Source: an uncultured Burkholderiales bacterium (GTDB lineage Bacteria > Pseudomonadota > Gammaproteobacteria > Burkholderiales > Thiobacillaceae). Taken from it: 64,000 nt of DNA. The notes below the pieces were generated by a model. It did not search any database. It worked only from the letters and a program-made list of their open reading frames with translations, and had not been told where the DNA came from. A program made the position numbers and the translations under genes. Location of the stretch: assembly GCA_937949525.1 (NCBI GenBank), contig CALEDT010000002.1:1-64000 (forward strand), written 5' to 3'. Positions 56,055-64,000 of this stretch are shown one piece after another. Numbering within the stretch: position 1 is the first letter of the stretch; each line of letters begins with the position of its first letter.

Positions 56055-57506
56055 TCACAGCACCTCGCCGTGCCAGCCCAGGGGTGACAGCCCGCGCGCC
56101 ATCGCGCCCGCCTCCAGCGCGCGCAGCAAGTCATGCGGTCCGACCGCGTACAGATCGGTATGGGCCAGATCGCCATGATCGGCCAGCAGGCGTTCCACCA
56201 GCCCGGCCGGATCGTGCGCGCCGTCGATCGGGTGGTAATGGAAGTTGTCCATCGCATCGGCCCAGGAACGGCAAAGGTTGTCCAGGTAATGCCCGGTTTC
56301 GCCCGCCACCCAGTACAGATGCATGGCATCGGCGATCTCCAGCGACATGGCGTGCTGGATCAGGCTCTGGATCGGCGCGAAACCGTGTTCCCAGGCGACG
56401 AACAGGGCCGGACGGCGCGATTCGATGTTGTAGACGAAGCCGCCGAACGGCCCTTCGATGGTGACCGTGTCCTCCTTGGCCAGGCTGTCGAATGCCTTGC
56501 GCGTGAACGGCCGGTTGTCGCGGCGGATGTGCAAGGTGATCTGGCGGTCCTCGCACGGACAACTGGCGATGTGATACTCGCCGGCGATGCCGTCGGCGGC
56601 GAGGCGCACGCGCTGCCCGGCCAGGAAGCGCAAACGCTGGCTGCGCGGGGTGGTGAGATGCAGCGCGACGATGCGTTCGCCCAGCCGTTCCACCGCCTTG
56701 ACCCGCGCCGGGATGCGCTGCTGCGGGATGTCGGCGGCACCGGCCACGGCGGCCTCGATCACCACGTCGGTCACGGCCGTGTAGGAACACAGCAGGAAAT
56801 CGCCGTTGGCCTTGTCCTGCTCGCGGAAAGTGAAATCGTGCGGGTGCACCCTGCGCAACTGGCCGGACACCAGGCGCGCGCGACATTCGCCACAGTTGCC
56901 GTTGCTGCAGCCGTAATTGAGCGGCAGACCGACGCGCAGCGCGGCCTCCAGCAGCGTATCGTTGCCCTCCACCAGGAATTCGTGACCGGACGGCTGAACC
57001 GTGACTTGAGCGGACATGATGCGCATCACACTTTCGTGGGCCAGCAGCGATTCCGCCCGTTCGGCTTCCTTGGGGGCCGCGTCGAGCTCGCGTTTGAGCC
57101 ATAGTTTCACTCCGGCCACGGCCTCGTAGAGCGCCGGGCCGCCCCGGTCGGCCAGATCGTCCAGTTTGTCGTTGAGGAAGCGCAGCACCTCGTCGTAATG
57201 CAGCAGCAGCGTCTTGGCCGCGGCGAATTCCCGGCCCATCTCGAACAGCCGTTCGGCCAACACTTCCTTGTCCGGCAGCGCGCGTTCGTAGATGCGCTTG
57301 CCGTATGCCTTTTCCTTGATCTCCTGCACCCGTTTGAACTCGCCGTCGTCCTCCCAGCTCACGTCGGGGAAGACACGCAGCAGTTCGTTCATGTCCACCA
57401 TGCCATCGAAGGTGGCCAGTTCGCCGTCATGGATCATGCGCTGGATGCTCGCGCGCGATTGCCCGACCAGGCGGGCGACACGGGACAGAGGAAGGTAATG
57501 CGCCAT
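56055..57506 (-). CDS. HTH / [2Fe-2S] ferredoxin / FNR-like fusion
   Basis: This is a 483-residue fusion. Residues 3-48 look like a MerR/excisionase-type helix-turn-helix (LSRVARLVGQSRASIQRMIH). A helical spacer follows (about 50-160). A plant-type [2Fe-2S] domain (165-255) has ligands Cys200, Cys205, Cys208 and Cys240. A ferredoxin-NADP-reductase-like module (265-483) completes the chain. The flavin motif R-x-Y-S is replaced by E-Y-H-I at 310-313, and the NAD(P) G-G-T-G by W-E-H-G at 372-375, so it may not bind these cofactors normally. The start MAHYLPLSRV was chosen, with an ATG three codons upstream possible. It could be a redox-sensing regulator. Function is not established. Confidence 0.75.
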   Translation of the reverse strand: MAHYLPLSRVARLVGQSRASIQRMIHDGELATFDGMVDMNELLRVFPDVSWEDDGEFKRVQEIKEKAYGKRIYERALPDKEVLAERLFEMGREFAAAKTLLLHYDEVLRFLNDKLDDLADRGGPALYEAVAGVKLWLKRELDAAPKEAERAESLLAHESVMRIMSAQVTVQPSGHEFLVEGNDTLLEAALRVGLPLNYGCSNGNCGECRARLVSGQLRRVHPHDFTFREQDKANGDFLLCSYTAVTDVVIEAAVAGAADIPQQRIPARVKAVERLGERIVALHLTTPRSQRLRFLAGQRVRLAADGIAGEYHIASCPCEDRQITLHIRRDNRPFTRKAFDSLAKEDTVTIEGPFGGFVYNIESRRPALFVAWEHGFAPIQSLIQHAMSLEIADAMHLYWVAGETGHYLDNLCRSWADAMDNFHYHPIDGAHDPAGLVERLLADHGDLAHTDLYAVGPHDLLRALEAGAMARGLSPLGWHGEVL

Positions 57507-57565
57507 GGCACGCATGTTAGTCGCGCGCGTGAGCGATACCAAACAGCGCCCTGTAATATTCGCAC

Positions 57566-59275
57566 ATGCTGAATCTGGTCCTGCGCCACGCCTCCCCGGC
57601 CGCCGCACGCGCGCTGGTCGACGCCGGCCATCCTCCGCTGCTCGCGCGCCTGCTGGCGGCGCGCGGTGCCACGGTCGACGATCTGAAGACGCGGCTGGAT
57701 GAACTGCTGCCTTTCACCGCGCTGCTGCATGCCGATGCGGCCGCGGCGCGCCTGGCCGACGCGATCGCGCGTGGCAGTCGTCTGTTGGTGGTGGGCGACT
57801 ACGATGCCGACGGCGCCACCGCCACCGCGGTCGCGGTGCAGGGGCTGCGGGCGTTCGGCGCCGACGTCGACTATCTGGTGCCCAATCGGTTCGAGTACGG
57901 CTACGGCCTGTCGCCGGAGATCGTCGCGCTGGCCGCCGATCGCCGTCCCGACGTGTTGATCACTGTCGACAACGGCATCGCCGCGCACGCCGGTATCGAG
58001 GCGGCGCGCGCGCGCGGCATCGAGGTGCTGGTCACCGATCACCACCTGCCCGGCGACAGCCTGCCCGATGCGTTGATCGTCAACCCCAACCAGCCCGGCT
58101 GTCCCTTTCCCAGCAAGCATCTGGCCGGCGTGGGCGTGATGTTCTACGTGCTGATGGCGTTGCGCGCCGAACTGCGACGTCGCGGGCGTTTCGATGCGTT
58201 GTCCCAGCCCAACCTGGCGCGCCTGCTCGATCTGGTCGCACTGGGTACGGTCGCCGACGTGGTGCGCCTGGATGCCAACAACCGTCTGCTGGTGGCGCAG
58301 GGGCTGACGCGCATGCGCAACGGTCATGCCCGGCCGGGCATCCAGGCGCTGTTCACGGCTGCGGGCCGCCGCATCGAGCGCGCCAGCGCGGAAGACCTCG
58401 GCTACGTCATCGGTCCGCGCTTGAACGCCGCCGGCCGGCTGGCCGACATGAGCATCGGCATCGAATGCCTGTTGGCCGAGGCCATCGACGCGGCGCTGCC
58501 GCTGGCGCGCGAACTCGACCGGCTCAACCGGGAGCGGCGCGAGATCGAGAGCGACATGCAGGCGCAGGCGCTGGCACTGCTCGACGGTGTGACCGTGGCC
58601 GATGGCGCCAGCCTGACGCTGTTCGACCCGGCCTGGCACCAGGGCGTGATCGGCCTGCTCGCCTCGCGTCTGCGCGAGCGTCATCACCGGCCGGTGATCG
58701 TGTTCGCCGACGGCGGCGACGGCCTGCTGAAGGGATCGGGCCGCGCCATTCCCGGCCTGCACCTGCGCGATGCGCTGGACCGCGTCGACCGGCTCGCACC
58801 CGGGCTGATCCTGCGTTTCGGCGGGCATGCGGCGGCGGCCGGCCTGACCCTGCCGCGCGCGCGGCTGGACGAGTTCGCCACGTTGTTCGAGGCGGTCGCG
58901 CGCGACAGTCTTTCGGCCGCCGATCTGACGCGCTCGATCGAGACCGACGGCCCGCTGGCGCCGGCGGAGTGCACGCTGCGCGACGCAGAGGCGCTGCGCG
59001 ACACGGTATGGGGACAGGGCTTCCCGCCCCCCCTGTTCAGCGGCGAGTTCGTGGTCGAAAGCCAGCGTCTGGTCGGTGACCGGCACCTGAAGCTGCGCCT
59101 GGCCGGTGACGGGCTGGCCGCGGATGCCATGCTGTTCTTCCATGACACGCCGCTGCCGCGGCGCATCCAGGCGGCCTACCGTATGGAAGTGAACGAATGG
59201 AATGGTACGCGCACACCGCAGTTCCAGGTCACGCACTGGAGCGACGCGTGCCCGCCCGGCACGGCTGACCGCTGA
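57566..59275 (+). CDS. recJ: Single-stranded-DNA-specific exonuclease RecJ
   Basis: This 569-residue 5'-3' exonuclease acts in RecF-pathway recombination and mismatch repair. The DHH-family motifs are VVGDYDADGATATAVAV, ITVDNGIAAHAGI and VTDHHLPGD, followed by NPNQPGCPFPSKHLAGVGV and LVALGTVADVV. The DHHA1 domain contains GSGRAIPGLHLRDAL and RFGGHAAAAGLTL. The last 100 residues are the OB-like domain. No Shine-Dalgarno precedes the ATG. A TAATAT hexamer ends 6 nt before it. Confidence 0.96.
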   Translation: MLNLVLRHASPAAARALVDAGHPPLLARLLAARGATVDDLKTRLDELLPFTALLHADAAAARLADAIARGSRLLVVGDYDADGATATAVAVQGLRAFGADVDYLVPNRFEYGYGLSPEIVALAADRRPDVLITVDNGIAAHAGIEAARARGIEVLVTDHHLPGDSLPDALIVNPNQPGCPFPSKHLAGVGVMFYVLMALRAELRRRGRFDALSQPNLARLLDLVALGTVADVVRLDANNRLLVAQGLTRMRNGHARPGIQALFTAAGRRIERASAEDLGYVIGPRLNAAGRLADMSIGIECLLAEAIDAALPLARELDRLNRERREIESDMQAQALALLDGVTVADGASLTLFDPAWHQGVIGLLASRLRERHHRPVIVFADGGDGLLKGSGRAIPGLHLRDALDRVDRLAPGLILRFGGHAAAAGLTLPRARLDEFATLFEAVARDSLSAADLTRSIETDGPLAPAECTLRDAEALRDTVWGQGFPPPLFSGEFVVESQRLVGDRHLKLRLAGDGLAADAMLFFHDTPLPRRIQAAYRMEVNEWNGTRTPQFQVTHWSDACPPGTADR

Positions 59276-59282
59276 GCGACGT

Positions 59283-60716
59283 TCAGCGCGCCCCGGTCAG
59301 GCGCGTCTGCAGCAGATTGCGCAGGGTCGCCAGTGTGGCCAGCTCCGCCTTGGTCAGCTTGACGTCGTCGTGCTGCTGGCCGAACAGCAGGCCCAGCGCG
59401 TTGCCATCGGCGGCGGTCATGGGCAACAGGAAAAACGGGTGCAGAGCGTGCGCGCGTATCCATGCCGGCAGATGCGGCGCGATCTCGCCGTCGCGCGGAT
59501 TGTCGATGTAGATGTCCGCGCGCTTGGCCAGCGCGATGTGCGCCAGATCGCGCGCGAACTGCGCCGGTATGACGAGACCGGCCAGCGCGTTGGGTTCGCG
59601 CGCGGCCAGCGTGGCGCGCACGCGGTACACCCGCTGGGCATCGTCGAGCAGGAACACGGCGGCACGGGCGAGTTCCAACGCCCGGAACATCACCTCCACC
59701 ACCATGCCGGCGATGTCGGCGGGTGTACCACCCTGTTCGATGGCCGCACGCACTTCGGCCTCACCATCGCGCAGCTTGTCCAGTGCCGACGGCGCGGTCG
59801 CAGGCAACCGCGCCTCGGCCGGTGCTGCAGGGGTGGTCGACAGCAGCATGCTGGCCCCCGGCTCCTTCAGCGCCGCCTGGGTGGCCGCCATCAGTTCCTC
59901 GCGCGCCAGCCCCAGACGGTCGGCGAAACGAACCGCCAGGCGCTCCTGCAGCTTCTGCTTGATGTCCTCGCTGGCGCTGGTCGACAGCACCGACGCGGAA
60001 CTGTCGGCATAGCGGGTGATCGCCAGCAGCCAATCCTCCACGCCATCGACCTGATCGTCCTGTTCGCCACGCAGGGTCAGCACGATCCTTGCCGGCAGCC
60101 GCCAGTGCCGCGCCACGCTGGCGCCAAGCTGCTCCAGCGTCAGGCCGAGCACGTCGCGCGCGGCGGCCACCTCATCGCGCCCGGACTGCACGAGCTGCTG
60201 GATACGCGTCCATTCGTGCGGCAGATAGAACGCCGTCAGCAGGCGGCCGACGCGGTGCAGCAAGGTGCACACCACGCCCAGCTCGCCGTTGCTCACCTGC
60301 ATCTTGGCGGTGACGTTGCCCGCCACCGCCCCGGCCATCAGGCTGTGCGCCAGTTGCCGGCGCGCGCTCAAGGACTGCGCATCCATGGCCTCCATCGAGC
60401 CGATCACCTTGGCGCCCAGCGCCAGATGGCCGACGGCCTCGAAGCCGAGCACCATGACGGCATGCGAGATGGTGGCGACGCTGCCGCCGATGGGCGCATA
60501 CATCGCCGAATTGGCCAGGCGCAACACCTTCTGGGTCAGCGACACGTCGGCCAGCACCGCGTTGACCAGCGGCGTGGTGTCCTCCGCGCCCACCTCCAGC
60601 GCTTCGATGATGCGGGTGACCGAGTGCTCCAGCGCGGGGAAGCCGCCACCGGCGTTCATGCGCTCGATGACCCGGGCCAACAGCGCTTGATCGGTTTGCG
60701 CCTCGGTCGCGATCAC
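59283..60716 (-). CDS. HDOD-domain signalling protein with GAF-like domain
   Basis: This is a 477-residue regulator. The HDOD domain (about 20-240) contains LVNAVLADVSLTQKVLRLANS, VATISHAVMVLGFEAVGHLAL and GVVCTLLHRVGRLLTAFYL. A Pro/Ala-rich linker follows. The C-terminal GAF-like region (about 300-470) has FRALELARAAVFLLDDAQRVY and FLLPMTAADGNALGLLFGQ. The start is GTG at 60716, where GTGA overlaps the GGDEF/EAL stop by 4 nt; another GTG lies five codons upstream. It is the last of four coupled genes beginning at mnmA. The domain layout repeats that of the protein at 17265-18818. Confidence 0.82.
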   Translation of the reverse strand: MIATEAQTDQALLARVIERMNAGGGFPALEHSVTRIIEALEVGAEDTTPLVNAVLADVSLTQKVLRLANSAMYAPIGGSVATISHAVMVLGFEAVGHLALGAKVIGSMEAMDAQSLSARRQLAHSLMAGAVAGNVTAKMQVSNGELGVVCTLLHRVGRLLTAFYLPHEWTRIQQLVQSGRDEVAAARDVLGLTLEQLGASVARHWRLPARIVLTLRGEQDDQVDGVEDWLLAITRYADSSASVLSTSASEDIKQKLQERLAVRFADRLGLAREELMAATQAALKEPGASMLLSTTPAAPAEARLPATAPSALDKLRDGEAEVRAAIEQGGTPADIAGMVVEVMFRALELARAAVFLLDDAQRVYRVRATLAAREPNALAGLVIPAQFARDLAHIALAKRADIYIDNPRDGEIAPHLPAWIRAHALHPFFLLPMTAADGNALGLLFGQQHDDVKLTKAELATLATLRNLLQTRLTGAR

Positions 60717-62407
60717 GGCGCCAGCCGCCACGCCCCCGCCTCCACCCGATCCTCGAACGTCTGCGGCGCCTCGGGACGCCCCAACAGATACCCCTGCATC
60801 AGCTCACAACCCTTGTCGCGTAACAGTGCATATTGTGTCTCGTTTTCCACGCCCTCGGCGACCACGCGCAGACCCAGCTCGCGCGCGAGACTGAGGATGG
60901 CAGCGACGATGGCCCGGTCGTTGCCGTCGCTTGCCAGATCGACCACGAAGGAACGGTCGATCTTCAGGCTGGACAGCGGAAAGCGCTTGAGATAGGCCAG
61001 CGAGGAATAGCCCGTGCCGAAGTCATCGACGGCGAAGTTCACGCCGCGTTCGCGCAGCCGGGACAACAGTTCCTGCGCACGTTCCGGCTCGCGCATCAGC
61101 ATGCCCTCGGTCAGTTCCAGGGTCAGCAGTTCGGCGGGCAGCCCCGATTCGGCCAGCGCCCGCTCGACCACGCCGACGAGGTCGCCCTGGCGAAACTGGG
61201 CCGGCGACAGATTCACGGACGCCTGCAAGCGTGCCTGCCAACGCTGGTTCCAGCGCGCGACCTGATGGCAACTCGCGCGCAGCGACCAGGCGCCGAGGAA
61301 TGCGATCAGGCCGTTGGCCTCGGCCAGCGGAATGAACTCCGCCGGCGAGACGGCGCCGCCGTCGGCAGGGTGCCAGCGCATCAGCGCCTCGACCGCCACC
61401 ACCGCCCCGGTCGCAGCCGAGACGATGGGCTGGTAATGCATCTCGAATTCGCCGTTGCGCACGGCGTCGTACATGCGTTCCTCCAGCATCAGGCGGCGCT
61501 CGGCCAGCGCGCCCCCCTCCGGTGCGTAGACGTGGCAACGGTTGCGCCCGGCCTGTTTGGCCAGCGACAGCGCGATACCGGCCTGTTTCAACAACACCTC
61601 GGCATCAGGGGCGTGCTCCGGAAACAGTGCGATGCCGACGCTCGCCGACAGGTGGGACTGGCCACGGCCGTGCTCGAACGGCCGTTGCATCGCCGCCAGC
61701 AGTTTGTGCGCCAGCGTGGACGCATCCTCGGCCGTGCGCATGCCGGGGAGTAACAACGCGAACTCGTCGCCACCGATGCGCGCCACGATGTCATCGCCAC
61801 GCAGTGCGGTGCGCAGTCGCCGTGCCGACTCGCACAGGATCTGGTCGCCCAGTGCATGGCCCAGCGCGTCGTTGATCTTCTTGAAGCCGTCCAGGCCCAC
61901 CAGCAATAGCGCGAAGCCGCCGCCGGCATCCCCGGTTTGGCCGATCGCGTGTCCCAGCATGCGCATCAGCTCGCCGCGATCCGCGAGGCCGGTGAGCGGA
62001 TCGCGCGAACCGGCGCCACCCTCGGCCCGATCCAAGAGCGGGTCGAACTCCCAGGCCGCGAACAACAGCTCCGTCCGTCCTGCGGCCCCCGGCAGCGGCA
62101 GGATACGGCACGTGACCCGGCGCTGCCCACCGTCGCCGGACTGGAAACGCAGGCTCAGAGCCTGCCGGGTGCCACCGTCAGCCGTGCGCACCAGCGCGGC
62201 GCGCAGCGCATCGTGGTAGTCGATGCCGATATGCTGGAACAGATCGTGATCGGCATGCGCCTGGGGCGGCTCGGGGGCGCCAAGCCAGGCCAGACCGGCG
62301 GGCGGGACGAACAGAAAACGCCCGTCCGGGGTCACCCGCGCCAGGAAATCCGCCAGCCGGTCGGCCAGCCGTTCACCCGTCGCGCCGGCGACGGGCCGTT
62401 TGCTCAT
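60713..62407 (-). CDS. Diguanylate cyclase / phosphodiesterase (GGDEF-EAL)
   Basis: This 564-residue c-di-GMP enzyme has a short N-terminal PAS-like sensor (about 10-125). The GGDEF domain (130-295) has an intact GGDEF at 212-216 in ARIGGDEFALLL. The EAL domain (305-555) has EAL at 340-342 plus LTEGML and AVDDFGTGYSSLAYLKRFP. Both catalytic signatures are complete, so it may make and degrade c-di-GMP. There is no membrane segment. ATG at 62407 overlaps the M48 protease stop by 4 nt, and its own stop overlaps the HDOD gene. Confidence 0.94.
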   Translation of the reverse strand: MSKRPVAGATGERLADRLADFLARVTPDGRFLFVPPAGLAWLGAPEPPQAHADHDLFQHIGIDYHDALRAALVRTADGGTRQALSLRFQSGDGGQRRVTCRILPLPGAAGRTELLFAAWEFDPLLDRAEGGAGSRDPLTGLADRGELMRMLGHAIGQTGDAGGGFALLLVGLDGFKKINDALGHALGDQILCESARRLRTALRGDDIVARIGGDEFALLLPGMRTAEDASTLAHKLLAAMQRPFEHGRGQSHLSASVGIALFPEHAPDAEVLLKQAGIALSLAKQAGRNRCHVYAPEGGALAERRLMLEERMYDAVRNGEFEMHYQPIVSAATGAVVAVEALMRWHPADGGAVSPAEFIPLAEANGLIAFLGAWSLRASCHQVARWNQRWQARLQASVNLSPAQFRQGDLVGVVERALAESGLPAELLTLELTEGMLMREPERAQELLSRLRERGVNFAVDDFGTGYSSLAYLKRFPLSSLKIDRSFVVDLASDGNDRAIVAAILSLARELGLRVVAEGVENETQYALLRDKGCELMQGYLLGRPEAPQTFEDRVEAGAWRLAP

Positions 62408-63705
62408 TTGACGAATCCCCACCCTCGCAGGCGGCTGTAGGCATGCTGCGCCTGGCCACCCTGATTGGTCAGTTGCAGGTAGCGGAAATACTCCTGCGCG
62501 GCTCCACGGCGATCCTGCATCTGCTCCAGCGCGTAGCCCTTCAGGAACACCGTATTGGGGTTGCCCGGCAGCAGGCGCTCGAACTCGCTGAACGCCGCCA
62601 GGGCCTGATCGGGCTGGCGTGTCTGCAGGAAGGCGACACCCGCCAGGTGATGCGCTTGCGCCTCGCTCGGATAGACCGCCTTGGCCTGGGCGAGATAAGG
62701 CTTGGCTTCCTCCGGACGCTTCATCGCCATCTGCGTCTTCGCCATCAGCACCAGACCGGTGTAGTCGTCCGGCGCCAGTTGCAGCGCGCGCCGCATGTGG
62801 CCATCGGCGGTTTCGAACTTCTTCTGGTTCAACATCGCCTCGCCCTTCTGCTGTTCGGCGATCGCCGGCCGCAGCTTGCGCAGGCGGACGGTATTGTCCA
62901 TGTAACGCTCGCGCTGGCGCGGGCGGCGCGCCGCTTCGGCATGCGTGGTGGCCAGCGCCCGGCGGGTGTTGTCCAGACGTTCCGAACTCATCGGGTGCGT
63001 CGAGAACATCAGTTCCAGCGCATTGGGCTTCTCGCGCGCCTGACTGTTGAGCATGGTCATCAGATCCTCCATGCCCGCCGGGTTGTGCCCGGAGCGCGCC
63101 ATGTATTCGAGTCCCAGCGCATCGGCCTCGCGCTCGTTGTCGCGGCTGTAGTGCGCCAGTAGCGCACCGCCGCCGATGTTGCCGATCATCTGCGCCAGCG
63201 CGCCGTATTGCGGCTGCCGGTCCGCGGCGGCGATGCTGATGCCGGCCACCACAGCTTCCAGCAGTGTGCCCTTGGCCTGGCGTTCGGCGTGATGGCGCGC
63301 GTTGACATGGCCCAGTTCGTGGCCCAGCAGCGCCGCCAGTTCGTCCTCGCTCTGCATCTCCAGCAGGATGCCGCGCGTGGCCGCGATGGTCCCGCCCGGA
63401 AAGGCGTAGGCGTTGACATAGTTGGCATTGACCACGTTGACGTTGTAGGGCATGTCCGGGCGATGCGTGCGCGCCGCCATGTCCTTGCCCAGTGCGCCGA
63501 CATAGCGGTTCAGCTCGGTGTCCCGGGTGATGCCGTAGTCCTCCGACAACTGGTGCGGCGAGTGCTGGCGATCCAGCGCGATCTCCTGCTCCTTGCTCAT
63601 CATCACGAAAGTCGTCCGGCCGGTGACCGGATCCGTGGCGCAGCCGGTCAACCAAATGGACGCGCCCAGGCCAGGAAGCGTCCAGATGAAATCTCGTCTA
63701 TTCAT
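62404..63705 (-). CDS. M48-family metalloprotease with TPR tail (BepA-like), lipoprotein
   Basis: This 433-residue zinc protease carries the motif HELGH in LLGHELGHVNARHHAERQ and the third ligand in YSRDNEREADALGLEYM. TPR units occupy about 285-425. This architecture is that of BepA/YfgC, which degrades stalled outer-membrane proteins such as LptD. The N-terminus is unusual: N-R-R-D-F-I at residues 2-7 resembles a twin-arginine signal, followed by lipobox L-T-G-C with Cys near residue 21. The ATG at 63705 overlaps the mnmA stop by 4 nt. Confidence 0.9.
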   Translation of the reverse strand: MNRRDFIWTLPGLGASIWLTGCATDPVTGRTTFVMMSKEQEIALDRQHSPHQLSEDYGITRDTELNRYVGALGKDMAARTHRPDMPYNVNVVNANYVNAYAFPGGTIAATRGILLEMQSEDELAALLGHELGHVNARHHAERQAKGTLLEAVVAGISIAAADRQPQYGALAQMIGNIGGGALLAHYSRDNEREADALGLEYMARSGHNPAGMEDLMTMLNSQAREKPNALELMFSTHPMSSERLDNTRRALATTHAEAARRPRQRERYMDNTVRLRKLRPAIAEQQKGEAMLNQKKFETADGHMRRALQLAPDDYTGLVLMAKTQMAMKRPEEAKPYLAQAKAVYPSEAQAHHLAGVAFLQTRQPDQALAAFSEFERLLPGNPNTVFLKGYALEQMQDRRGAAQEYFRYLQLTNQGGQAQHAYSRLRGWGFVK

Positions 63706-64000
63706 GGTATTACATCCGCTTGTTGACAATCACTGTTAACTTGTCGAGGGCCGTCGGCCAGCGTCGCCGCGATGATGCCACCGCCCAGGCAAACCTCGTC
63801 ATCGTAGATCACCACCGACTGGCCGGGTGTGACCGCCCACTGCGGCGTGGCGAAGTCGACGCGCATGCGATCGTGTTCCAGCGCGCTGATCACGCAGCCG
63901 GCATCGTGCTGCCGGTAGCGTGTCTTGGCCGCATAACGCGCGCCCACGCGCGGCGGCGCACCGACCCAATGCAGGTCTTCCGCGATCAGCGAGGTCGCAC
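63702..64000 (-). CDS. mnmA: tRNA-specific 2-thiouridylase MnmA (C-terminal part)
   Basis: Only the last 98 codons or so are in the window, and the gene runs off the right edge. The visible residues include DLHWVGAPPRVGARYAAKTRY and PQWAVTPGQSVVIYDDEVCLGGGII, the beta-barrel C-terminal domain of MnmA. The enzyme thiolates U34 of tRNA Lys, Glu and Gln. The catalytic cysteines are outside the window. The stop overlaps the M48 gene start by 4 nt, making mnmA the first visible gene of this transcript. Confidence 0.93.
   Translation of the reverse strand, partial: ATSLIAEDLHWVGAPPRVGARYAAKTRYRQHDAGCVISALEHDRMRVDFATPQWAVTPGQSVVIYDDEVCLGGGIIAATLADGPRQVNSDCQQADVIP

Noticed and set aside
60713..63655. 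A 980-residue reading frame extending the GGDEF/EAL protein upstream
   Set aside because: The extra N-terminal part is an out-of-frame reading of the M48 protease gene. The real start at 62407 gives the ATGA overlap.

Overview
The window is 64 kb of high-GC, densely packed proteobacterial chromosome. Gammaproteobacteria are the most likely source, based on a Rof/YaeO homologue, SdhE, a BamA/Skp/LpxD-FabZ-LpxA-LpxB-RnhB block and RarA-LolA-FtsK. A SoxZ C-terminus at the left edge and a class III (PhaE-PhaC) polyhydroxyalkanoate synthase point to a sulfur-oxidising, carbon-storing, motile Gram-negative of the Chromatiales/Acidiferrobacterales type. I cannot fix the genus. I saw no rRNA, tRNA, CRISPR array, prophage or intact insertion sequence.

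Layout. (1) 1-10.1 kb: soxZ end, a two-way terminator, rne (minus), then mostly plus-strand rluC, DUF2288, S4 protein, pgm, a TPR protein, HAD phosphatase, Rieske protein, sppA and rof. (2) 10.1-17.2 kb: a methyltransferase and the PHA locus, with phasin, phaR, phaB and phaA on minus and phaE-phaC divergent. Likely promoters with TGC-N3-GCA operators lie upstream of the phasin gene and phaE. (3) 17.3-35.7 kb, all minus: rpsB-tsf-pyrH-frr-uppS-cdsA-dxr-rseP-bamA-skp-lpxD-fabZ-lpxA-lpxB-rnhB-motA-motB-methyltransferase-HDOD. This is an envelope-biogenesis superoperon running into flagellar stator genes. A 134-bp transposon-like element sits exactly in the fabZ/lpxA junction. (4) 35.9-42.5 kb: rarA, lolA and ftsK (minus), with trxB, an Smr protein and an H-NS-like protein (plus).

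(5) 42.5-50.1 kb, minus: sdhCDAB-sdhE-gltA-odhA, with 4-nt stop/start overlaps at six of its seven gene junctions and no odhB. (6) 50.1-57.5 kb, minus: a poorly described cluster of an HTH/ferredoxin/reductase-like fusion, a TPR-CHAT caspase-like protein, a CHASE2 adenylate cyclase, a FecR-domain protein and a putative outer-membrane barrel. This is the most promising candidate for an uncharacterised system. (7) 57.5-64 kb: recJ (plus) facing the coupled minus-strand genes mnmA-M48 protease-GGDEF/EAL-HDOD.

The genes combine central metabolism (TCA cycle, PHA storage) and envelope assembly with several signalling outputs: cAMP, c-di-GMP, HDOD and CHAT.
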